DNA from: Candidatus Poribacteria bacterium
GTDB taxonomy: Bacteria; Poribacteria; WGA-4E; UBA9662
DNA length: 16,719 nucleotides
Assembly: GCA_002699335.1 (NCBI GenBank)
Contig: PACG01000049.1
Location: 7,644-24,362, forward strand
Direction: 5' to 3'
In this document: positions 1 through 6,617 of the stretch, in pieces
How the letters are laid out: every line of letters begins with the position of its first letter
Position numbering within the stretch: position 1 is the stretch's first letter
The notes under the pieces: model-generated
Seen by the model: only the letters and a program-made list of their open reading frames with translations
What the model was told of the DNA's origin: nothing
Databases searched by the model: none
Position numbers and translations under genes: made by a program

Positions 1-175
1 CAACTAAGGCCAACATCTGATCGACCATCTGGATCAATTTGCTGACCACGTGGTCGGATCCATATCTTGCTTCTGTCGGTTGGCGAACTTTGTGCAAAAT
101 AGTGCCATTGATATCTGCGACAACAGTTGCCAACTTTGTACCGCCGATATCAATGCCAACTAGATATTGAGTCAT
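1..175 (-). CDS. ROK-family sugar kinase / regulator, N-terminal fragment
   Basis: Partial gene: the first 58 codons are present, and the C-terminus lies beyond the left edge of the window. The protein begins MTQYLVGIDIGGTKLATVVA. The DIGGTK stretch at residues 9-14 is the phosphate-1 ATP-binding motif of the ROK (repressor, ORF, kinase) and glucokinase fold. The absence of a DNA-binding helix-turn-helix before it favours a sugar kinase such as glucokinase or N-acetylhexosamine kinase over a ROK repressor. The substrate cannot be told, because the catalytic Asp and the zinc-binding Cys cluster would lie outside the window. The ATG at 175 is 18 nt downstream of the stop of the preceding CorC-like gene, so the two are probably cotranscribed. 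No strong Shine-Dalgarno is visible. Family assignment is fairly sure; specific function is open. Confidence 0.85.
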   Translation of the reverse strand, partial: MTQYLVGIDIGGTKLATVVADINGTILHKVRQPTEARYGSDHVVSKLIQMVDQMLALV

Positions 176-193
176 TTTCGAATTAGTGCCTGT

Positions 194-1621
194 TTACTGC
201 TTCTGGATTTGGCCAGATTTCTTTCGAATCCTAATTTGGCGGATAGTGCGGACGTCGGCGTTGGCAACTGTCAAGAAGAGAAATGCAGTTTCAACTTGTG
301 CGCCAATAGGCGGCAAGGTTTTCTCCAGATCCAATAAATATCCGGCAATAGTTTCATAATCTCCTGTTGGAATCTCTAAACCGAAGACTTCATTGAGTCT
401 GTCAACCTCGGTTCGTCCGTCACACTCGATCGTATTGGGGCTAATTTGGCGAATCTGATGGTCGGAGTCTCGTTCATCGGTAAGTTCTCCTACAATCTCC
501 TCGACCAGATCTTCTACCGTTACCAAACCGACAATCCCACCATATTCATCGACGACGAAAGCCATCGTGTGAGGACCTGACTTCAGATCTTGCAACAATG
601 CATGGATGGGCTTGGATTCAGGTACAAACTGGAGATTGGTATTCATCAGTTCATCGACTACTCGCCGGCTATCGGTTGAACGGTCACCAGAGTGGTCATT
701 CGCCAAACTCTGCGACTTGGCATAAATGGCGTCTAGAATATTGACGACTCCGATAATGTTGAAGAACCGTTCGTCGTAGACGGGGATTCGGGAATAACCC
801 GATTCGGAAGAAATCTTCAAAAGATCATCGGTGCTCGTTCCTTTCTCAACAGCCACCATTTCGACCAATGGAACCATAATTTCTTCCACTCGTTGTCGTT
901 GGAAATCAAGGGCACTATGGATCATCCGTCGTTGTCCACGACCTATCGTGCCAGACTGCTCACCAATCGTAGCCACCAGCCGCAGCTCATCTCGTCTGAC
1001 GTTGACATTCTTTTGACTCTGTCCAACATATTGTGTTAACAGACGGGGAAGATGGGTAACCACACTGACGATGGGACGAAAAATAATGTCGGAGATTCTC
1101 AGGTAGTAGGCATATCGAAGAGCTAAGTTATTGGCTTGAGCTCGAAAAATTGTCTTAGGTAAGATTTCGGCAAAGACCAAAATCAAACTGGTCGTAATCA
1201 CAGTGGCTACTAGAACAGGCTTGATATGCCAGTGCTGAAGTAATTCCGCTGTAACTTCTGAGTAACTGAGAATCGACACAACCAGAATTAGTCCTAACTC
1301 CGATGTTGCTACGTGCATAATGTTGGTGCCGACCAGTGTCATACCTAACATTCGGTTGTGAGACCGCGTCAATGTTTTGACAATTTTTGCTCGTTCATCT
1401 CCGTCTGCTAGGCTTTTGTTAATGAAACTTTTATCGACTGAAACTAAAGCCGTCTCAGATCCGGCGTACAAACCTGTCATTGCCAGTGTCATCAGGGTTG
1501 CCAATAACAATAACAAGATTTCGCCAATCCCGGTCTTTTCAGCCAGATGCCCTGAAGCCGCACCGATCAGGCAAAAACAACACATTAGAATGATGCAAAC
1601 CTTCAAAAAGTGTGGTACCAT
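194..1621 (-). CDS. CNNM/CorC (HlyC)-type membrane protein, DUF21 + CBS pair + CorC domain (copy 2)
   Basis: A 475-residue integral membrane protein of the CNNM/CorC family, whose members are linked to magnesium and divalent-cation homeostasis. Residues 6-24 form an extra hydrophobic segment, possibly a signal anchor. The DUF21 transmembrane domain spans about 32-200 and carries the family marks GSETAL (54-59) and AEILPKT (151-157). A CBS pair follows at about 245-380, with GYSRIPVY and VVDEYGGIVGLVTVEDLVEE. A C-terminal CorC_HlyC domain covers about 395-465. The ATG shares its A with the TAA of the upstream gene (TAATG), a classic translational-coupling arrangement that also fixes the start. 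It differs substantially from its neighbour in sequence, so the pair is not a recent duplication. Older annotation as hemolysin is unlikely to reflect its role; transport direction and ion are not visible. Confidence 0.93.
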   Translation of the reverse strand: MVPHFLKVCIILMCCFCLIGAASGHLAEKTGIGEILLLLLATLMTLAMTGLYAGSETALVSVDKSFINKSLADGDERAKIVKTLTRSHNRMLGMTLVGTNIMHVATSELGLILVVSILSYSEVTAELLQHWHIKPVLVATVITTSLILVFAEILPKTIFRAQANNLALRYAYYLRISDIIFRPIVSVVTHLPRLLTQYVGQSQKNVNVRRDELRLVATIGEQSGTIGRGQRRMIHSALDFQRQRVEEIMVPLVEMVAVEKGTSTDDLLKISSESGYSRIPVYDERFFNIIGVVNILDAIYAKSQSLANDHSGDRSTDSRRVVDELMNTNLQFVPESKPIHALLQDLKSGPHTMAFVVDEYGGIVGLVTVEDLVEEIVGELTDERDSDHQIRQISPNTIECDGRTEVDRLNEVFGLEIPTGDYETIAGYLLDLEKTLPPIGAQVETAFLFLTVANADVRTIRQIRIRKKSGQIQKQ

Positions 1622-2937
1622 TAGCTTTCTGTGGATATTGGTGGGAGCCTGAGTATCAGTGCACTAACTTGGTTGCCATCCAAGGCGGTGACTTCAAACC
1701 GAATAGCATTGTTGTCTTCGATGGTTTCACCGACTGAGGGGATGTGTCCGTAGAGGGAAAGTGCGTAGCCTCCGATCGTATCAGCGATATCTTCGTCAAG
1801 TTTTAGGCCGAGTTCTCGATTAATTGCTCGGACGCCGGTTCGCCCTGAAACCTCAAATGCATACCCCGGGCTATCGGCGGGAAGAATCTCAGGCCACTCT
1901 AAAATAGTATCGTGCTCATCAACAATGTCACCGACAATTTCTTCGATTAAATCTTCAAGCGTAACAAGCCCAGATACACCACCGTATTCGTCGAGCAAAA
2001 TTGCCATCTTTGTTTTCTGTTCGGTCAACTCTCGTAATAAATCTGAGATGTTTTTAGTTTCAGGTACATGAAATGGCAAACGGATCAGCGAGTTGAAGCG
2101 CCCCGATGATTGACGCATTTTCAGAAAATTATCAACCGTTAGATCTTGAATTTCGGTATCAGACCAAAGTGGCAAATCTTTTACGTGAAAAACGCCGCAG
2201 ATGTTGTCGATGTATCCACGGTAAATTGGAATTCGAGATACACCCATCTGCTGAGCGGTTTGTGTTAGTTGCTGAATTCGTACAGTTGAATCGGCTGAAA
2301 TCATGCTAGTTCGAGGCACCATAACCTCTCTGGCTTCGATCTCGGACAGTTGCAGAATCTTGCTCAGTAGGTCTCGTTCGCTGACTTGTAGTCCGCTGTC
2401 GTGGCGGCTAACTAGTTCCTTCAGGTCCGCGGTGGTAATTCTTTTTTCAGTAGGACTCTCGCTTCTATCGAAGATCGGTATGAGCAGATTGATGATCACC
2501 TGAAGTACAGAGCGAAAGGGGGAGATCAAGATAGAGAACCACCAAAGTGGACGAGCTATCAAGCGCGCCCACTGCTCAGCATGTTCGATGGCATAAGTTT
2601 TAGGGGTAATCTCACCAAAAATCAGTAGCAGAAAGGTGATTAGGATAGTGCCGATAACAAACTGAAAGCCAGAAGTACCGATCAATGAAGCCGTGATAGT
2701 GGCGAAGGCCGTGTTAATGAAGGTATTACCGAACAGAACAGTAATGAATAACCGGTGGGGGTTGTCTAAAAAACGGACAATCGCAAGACTACTCTTTTTG
2801 GCTTCTAGCCGGAACCGCTCAAGTTGAGTGCGGCTCAAAGCACAAAGTGCTGTTTCCGATCCAGAAAAAAAAGCGGATAACACGAGAAGTAGCCCCAATC
2901 CTGCGATCTGGGGCCAATGTTGTCCAACTTCGTCCAT
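1621..2937 (-). CDS. CNNM/CorC (HlyC)-type membrane protein, DUF21 + CBS pair + CorC domain (copy 1)
   Basis: First gene of the minus-strand operon, read here as 438 residues. The DUF21 domain (about 8-155) has FFSGSETALCALS near the start and FGEITPKTYA at 108-117, with several hydrophobic helices. The CBS pair (about 205-340) includes EVMVPRT, GVSRIPIYRG and LLDEYGGVSGLVTLEDLIEE. The C-terminal CorC_HlyC domain lies at about 357-430. The frame stays open to an ATG at 3048, which would give 475 residues with a hydrophobic leader. That start would overlap the divergent eda gene by 12 nt, and a good minus-strand promoter (2977-3005) would initiate inside the extension. I therefore prefer the ATG at 2937. 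The longer form cannot be excluded, because the sister gene also has an N-terminal hydrophobic segment. The likely role is divalent-cation homeostasis in the inner membrane. Confidence 0.9.
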   Translation of the reverse strand: MDEVGQHWPQIAGLGLLLVLSAFFSGSETALCALSRTQLERFRLEAKKSSLAIVRFLDNPHRLFITVLFGNTFINTAFATITASLIGTSGFQFVIGTILITFLLLIFGEITPKTYAIEHAEQWARLIARPLWWFSILISPFRSVLQVIINLLIPIFDRSESPTEKRITTADLKELVSRHDSGLQVSERDLLSKILQLSEIEAREVMVPRTSMISADSTVRIQQLTQTAQQMGVSRIPIYRGYIDNICGVFHVKDLPLWSDTEIQDLTVDNFLKMRQSSGRFNSLIRLPFHVPETKNISDLLRELTEQKTKMAILLDEYGGVSGLVTLEDLIEEIVGDIVDEHDTILEWPEILPADSPGYAFEVSGRTGVRAINRELGLKLDEDIADTIGGYALSLYGHIPSVGETIEDNNAIRFEVTALDGNQVSALILRLPPISTES

Positions 2938-2976
2938 GCTGTTTGGCAGGGTGGTTAATGAATAGACCTTTGGCTG

Positions 2977-3005
2977 ATTGTAGCATAGGTGTGCGAAAAG
3001 GACAA
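2977..3005 (-). promoter_or_regulatory. Predicted sigma70-type promoter for the CorC-ROK operon
   Basis: On the minus strand, TTGTCC (3005-3000) and TACAAT (2982-2977) are separated by exactly 17 nt. The -10 matches consensus at 5 of 6 positions and the -35 at 4 of 6. Initiation would fall near 2970, giving a leader of about 33 nt before the ATG at 2937. This is inferred from sequence only. Confidence 0.5.
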
Positions 3006-3006
3006 T
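2978..3006 (+). promoter_or_regulatory. Candidate promoter for eda, overlapping the divergent one
   Basis: TTGTAG (2978-2983), a 17-nt spacer and GACAAT (3001-3006) on the plus strand lie almost exactly back to back with the minus-strand promoter. The -35 matches consensus at only 3 of 6 positions, so this is weaker. Transcription would begin near 3013, about 24 nt before the eda ATG at 3037. Confidence 0.35.
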
Positions 3007-3036
3007 AATAAATAAAATAACGGTTGCGAGGGATCT

Positions 3037-3711
3037 ATGACCAAACATGAGCAGATGAACCGAATTGAGAACAGAGGTATTGTTGCTATTATTCGGACAG
3101 ACGATGCCAGCGAGTTGATAAATGTGGTGGATGCTATCCGGGCTGGTGGGGTTGATGTAATTGAAGTAACGATGACAACTCCTGGAGCACTTGCTGTCAT
3201 CAGTGAAGTTTCCAAAACCTATGGCAATCAGGTGCTAATCGGTGCTGGTTCTGTCCTTGACGCAGAAACAGCCCGGATGGCAATTTTGTCGGGAGCCGAA
3301 TTTATTGTTAGTCCTACCACTAAATCTAGCGTGATTGACCTTTGTAATCGGTATGGGAAGGTTGTTATGCCTGGTGCATTTACGCCAACAGAAATTTTGA
3401 CAGCCTGGGAATTAGGGGCTGATTATGTTAAGGTGTTTCCAGCAGATGTTTCTGGGGCTTCGTACATTAAGGGCATTAAAGCCCCACTACCACAGGTTCA
3501 AATCATTCCGACCGGGGGGATTGGGTTAGATAATGCAGCCGACTTTATCGCTGCCGGTGCGACCGCACTTGGTATCGGAAGCACACTCGTCAACAATAAA
3601 ATTATTTCAGAAAAACGGTTTGATGAGTTAAAGGAAACATCGAGTCGGTTAGTTGACGTTGTCAAAGAAACAAGGAAAAAGCAAGAAAATCCAGATGGGC
3701 AAACGATTTAG
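3037..3711 (+). CDS. eda: KDPG/KHG aldolase (2-dehydro-3-deoxy-phosphogluconate aldolase)
   Basis: A 224-residue class I aldolase that cleaves 2-keto-3-deoxy-6-phosphogluconate to pyruvate and glyceraldehyde-3-phosphate (Entner-Doudoroff and hexuronate routes). Family members often also cleave 4-hydroxy-2-oxoglutarate. The single TIM-barrel runs the full length. The catalytic general base is E43 in VIEVTMTTPG, and the Schiff-base lysine is K132 in YVKVFPAD. Phosphate-binding loops are TGGIG (159-163) and GIGSTLV (179-185). Length and residue spacing agree with the E. coli enzyme. The ATG at 3037 has GAGGG 4 nt upstream; an alternative ATG at 3055 would give 218 residues, nearer many homologues. 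The gene stands alone between the divergent CorC operon and the promoter at 3715. No dehydratase or KDG kinase lies nearby, so it may serve several sugar-acid pathways. Confidence 0.94.
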   Translation: MTKHEQMNRIENRGIVAIIRTDDASELINVVDAIRAGGVDVIEVTMTTPGALAVISEVSKTYGNQVLIGAGSVLDAETARMAILSGAEFIVSPTTKSSVIDLCNRYGKVVMPGAFTPTEILTAWELGADYVKVFPADVSGASYIKGIKAPLPQVQIIPTGGIGLDNAADFIAAGATALGIGSTLVNNKIISEKRFDELKETSSRLVDVVKETRKKQENPDGQTI

Positions 3712-3714
3712 GCG

Positions 3715-3743
3715 TTGACACCGCTTGCTTAGTGTGTTAATCT
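3715..3743 (+). promoter_or_regulatory. Near-consensus sigma70-type promoter for the kinase-aldolase-fusion operon
   Basis: TTGACA (3715-3720), a perfect -35, is followed after exactly 17 nt by TAATCT (3738-3743). It begins 3 nt after the eda stop codon. Initiation near 3750 would give a leader of about 47 nt before the GTG at 3797. It implies that the kinase operon can be transcribed independently of eda. No terminator hairpin is seen between the two genes. Confidence 0.65.
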
Positions 3744-3796
3744 CTGTATCAAAATTCAGACATTAACGACATTTTGGCCTTTAAAAACTATTTGGT

Positions 3797-5800
3797 GTGC
3801 GGATCAACGAACTGCTACTCAACAAATACCGGATCGAGAAACTGATTAGTCAAGGCAGTTTCTCGACCGTCTTCCGGGCGACCGAACAACTGATTAAGCG
3901 AACTGTCGCTATCAAGGTCATCCCTAAATCAGCCTATACAGGAAATCGAATCCGGTACTTCTTCACTGAGTTGCATGCGCTTGGCATCAACTGGGAACAC
4001 CCGAACATTGCCTCCATCCACACCGTCGAGCCGGGCGATGGTGAATATGTAGCTTACATTGTGATGGAGTTTGTCGATGGGATTGATCTGCAGAAGATGA
4101 TTGCTAACAATCCTCCGCCAACGAGTCGTGCTGTTTGTATTGCCATCGACATTTGTACAGGCCTCTCCGCTGCCCACCGGTCGAATATCATCCATCGAGA
4201 TATAAAACCGCAAAACATTTTACTTACCTCTGACTTTACTGCTAAGATCTCTGATTTTGGTGTGGCGCGCATTTTAGAAGAGACCAGTGATTATGCAGCG
4301 ACAATTACAGGCACTCGTAAGTATATGTCACCAGAGCAGTACGATGGCAATTATGATATTCGGACAGATCTATACGCGACCGGTTTGATTATTTATGAGA
4401 TGCTGGTGCACCGCTACCCCTTCTCTGGTCGCGACCACGATGAAATCAAGCAACGAAAATTGGCCGCTGAACTTCAACTCCCTATCGAATTGGATGCAGA
4501 TTTGAGTGCTTTTCTACATAAAGCGCTAGCCCCGGATCCCCGTGACCGATACCAGACGGCAAGCGAAATGACGCAGGAACTAGTTCGGATTCGAAACCAA
4601 CAATATGCTCAGACCGCACAGCGGATGATTACCGCTCGATCGGCACGTGATAGTTGGAGTGAGGTTTTACAGTCCGAACGTCAAGATTGGCGAATTCCAA
4701 CTGAAGTCGCCGAGCAGATTGAAGTAGATGTCTGGCGTCGAAAGATCGACGAGCGGGATCAAGTAGAAACCGAAACCTATGCCGAAAAGGTTGGGCAACA
4801 TTATGATCGTGCTGGCACACTGGATCCGCTCAATGCGCTCAAGCAGGTTAAGCAGGCAGCATTGTTAAGTCTAACCGGTACCGAAACGATTAAGACGGCC
4901 AATGGGATCTTTAACAAGCTATTAGAAGTGGTAGAGCAGATACCAACAGTACCAACAGCAGAGGATCTGTTGGCCTTTATTCAGCAACAGCCTCAATCTT
5001 TGCAAAAACAGCTGACCGAAAAAATTCTGAGTCAACAGCCTACTCCAGCAACCTTGTCTCCTCAACCTACTCCAGTATTGAACACAACTAAGGGCTCACC
5101 TTCTTTGGCTTCTGGCCTTCGTCCTGAATGCCCCTCTGCAACCAATAACAATCGGCCGGAATCTGCTTTAAGATCTCTACATCAGTCGGCACAGTACGCT
5201 CATGAAACCAAAGCCATACAAATTTTAACCCGAGCAGAAAACTATGAGAAACAGGGAAAGATCAAATCGGCCCAGAAAAATTATAGAGAGCTCGGTGACT
5301 TTTACGTTCTTCAAGCTAAGACCTTTGTCGAGAAAAACAATTGGGGATTGGCCGCAAATTGTTTCTCACGCGCGCATTTAGCCTATCAGAGTGCCAGTAA
5401 AATTCGTAGTGCCAAGCGGTGCGCACGATCTGCCGGCGATCATTACATTAAGCTGGCAGTTAACCTCGAACGCAATCGTGAATGGCGACAAGCAGGCCAA
5501 ATGTATGAAAGATCTGGCGATCAGTACTCTCGTGCCAATATTTTGGAAAAGGCCAACGAAAGTTGGTTGCGTGGTACAATTTGTTATTTTAACTTCGCAG
5601 AGAATGAACACAACGCTGGCAAACTGAAATCAGCTTACGAATATTGCCAGCGTATCTTGACTATTGGTCAAGGGATGTTAACTCCCTCCTACGCTGTTTC
5701 CGGTGCCCGGCGCTTGATGCAAGATATTGTTAGTTACGTGGATCAACGCCCTCCCCCCGATCAGGTCTCGGACATGCTCTCCCCATCGAGAGTCGTTTAG
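3797..5800 (+). CDS. Hanks-type Ser/Thr protein kinase with C-terminal TPR/SNAP-like repeats
   Basis: A 667-residue eukaryotic-like protein kinase. The N-terminal kinase domain (about 11-270) looks catalytically complete: glycine loop ISQGSFSTVFRA, VAIK with ATP-orienting K40, a likely helix-C glutamate at E58, HRDIKPQN with catalytic D135 and N140, and metal-binding DFG at 153-155. GTRKYMSPE replaces the usual APE end of the activation loop. Residues 270-390 are charged and helical. A Gln/Pro/Thr-rich linker (about 396-460) separates these from a helical tail (about 465-625) of roughly 40-residue units resembling TPR or alpha-SNAP repeats, probably for partner binding. There is no signal peptide or transmembrane helix, so the protein is likely soluble, unlike PknB-type membrane kinases with PASTA sensors. 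It starts with GTG, without a clear Shine-Dalgarno, and is 3 nt upstream of an aldolase gene. The target is unknown; its operon partners are natural candidates. Confidence 0.93.
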   Translation: MRINELLLNKYRIEKLISQGSFSTVFRATEQLIKRTVAIKVIPKSAYTGNRIRYFFTELHALGINWEHPNIASIHTVEPGDGEYVAYIVMEFVDGIDLQKMIANNPPPTSRAVCIAIDICTGLSAAHRSNIIHRDIKPQNILLTSDFTAKISDFGVARILEETSDYAATITGTRKYMSPEQYDGNYDIRTDLYATGLIIYEMLVHRYPFSGRDHDEIKQRKLAAELQLPIELDADLSAFLHKALAPDPRDRYQTASEMTQELVRIRNQQYAQTAQRMITARSARDSWSEVLQSERQDWRIPTEVAEQIEVDVWRRKIDERDQVETETYAEKVGQHYDRAGTLDPLNALKQVKQAALLSLTGTETIKTANGIFNKLLEVVEQIPTVPTAEDLLAFIQQQPQSLQKQLTEKILSQQPTPATLSPQPTPVLNTTKGSPSLASGLRPECPSATNNNRPESALRSLHQSAQYAHETKAIQILTRAENYEKQGKIKSAQKNYRELGDFYVLQAKTFVEKNNWGLAANCFSRAHLAYQSASKIRSAKRCARSAGDHYIKLAVNLERNREWRQAGQMYERSGDQYSRANILEKANESWLRGTICYFNFAENEHNAGKLKSAYEYCQRILTIGQGMLTPSYAVSGARRLMQDIVSYVDQRPPPDQVSDMLSPSRVV

Positions 5801-5803
5801 ATC

Positions 5804-6595
5804 GTGTACCGTAACTACAAATCTTTGAAGCAGAATCTCCGACACCAGCAGGTAATGGTCGGCACTTTTGTGATGGAGTTTGCTGTGCCACAGATGGCGA
5901 CCATCCTAGCTAGCGCGGGAGCGGACTATCTCATCGTAGATCTAGAACACACTATGTTCTCTTTGCAGACGGTAGGCTCAATGATTCGGGCAGCGCGAGG
6001 CTCTGACATTCCAGCGATCGTTCGCATCCCGTCGATTGATCGCCATTTTGTTTCTAGATCACTTGATGCGGGAGCAGCGGGATTAATGGTGCCTCGTCTT
6101 GAATCGGCTAAAGATGTAAAAATGGTTTCGCAGTACGCCAAGTTCCCGCCTGATGGCGACCGGGGGGTGGCTTTTGGTATTGGACATACTGATTATGGTG
6201 ACTTCCGTCAGTTTGACGGTGTTAATCTGCTTCAGCAATCAAACCAGGATCTAGTTCTAATAGGTCAAATCGAGACGGTAGCCGGCTTGAATCATCTAGA
6301 AGAAATCCTGGATGTTGACGCTTTAGATGTCATCTTTATCGGGCTCTATGATCTCTCCTCTTCGCTAGGAGTTGCTGGTGAATTGGCACATCCGAAAGTT
6401 GTCGAGGCCGTTGAAACTATTATTGAGACTGTCCAGAAACGTGGGGTAATTTTAGGCAGTTATGTCAATGACTTTGAATCTGGAAAGCGATGGCTTGACG
6501 CGGGCGTCAAAATGATCGCAATTGGCAACGACGCCTTTTTAGTTACTTGTAAATTTAGCGAAGAGAACCAAAAATTCAAAACAGCAGCCGGCTAA
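5804..6595 (+). CDS. HpcH/HpaI-family metal-dependent 2-oxo-acid aldolase
   Basis: A 263-residue class II (metal-dependent) aldolase of the HpcH/HpaI family. Family members reversibly split 4-hydroxy-2-oxo acids into pyruvate and an aldehyde (4-hydroxy-2-oxoheptanedioate, 5-keto-4-deoxy-glucarate, 2-keto-3-deoxy-rhamnonate). Visible active-site marks are H49 in VDLEHT (general base), R74 in IVRIPS (pyruvate binding), metal ligands E157 in GQIET and D183 in GLYDLSSSLG, and the PDGDRGVAFG loop (116-125). Substrate range cannot be resolved from sequence alone. The gene begins with GTG only 3 nt after the kinase stop (TAGATCGTG), so translation is probably coupled. That start gives the usual short leader before the first strand, and no other start fits well. 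No Shine-Dalgarno is obvious. Context places it between a protein kinase and a sugar nucleotidyltransferase-phosphatase fusion, suggesting sugar-acid metabolism. Confidence 0.9.
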   Translation: MYRNYKSLKQNLRHQQVMVGTFVMEFAVPQMATILASAGADYLIVDLEHTMFSLQTVGSMIRAARGSDIPAIVRIPSIDRHFVSRSLDAGAAGLMVPRLESAKDVKMVSQYAKFPPDGDRGVAFGIGHTDYGDFRQFDGVNLLQQSNQDLVLIGQIETVAGLNHLEEILDVDALDVIFIGLYDLSSSLGVAGELAHPKVVEAVETIIETVQKRGVILGSYVNDFESGKRWLDAGVKMIAIGNDAFLVTCKFSEENQKFKTAAG

Positions 6596-6617
6596 ACCCG
6601 AATTTTAGGCTGGAATA

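Noticed and set aside
2938..3048. N-terminal 37-residue extension of the first CorC gene
   Set aside because: Its hydrophobicity is expected from a T-rich minus strand, it overlaps eda, and a good promoter lies inside it; kept only as an alternative.
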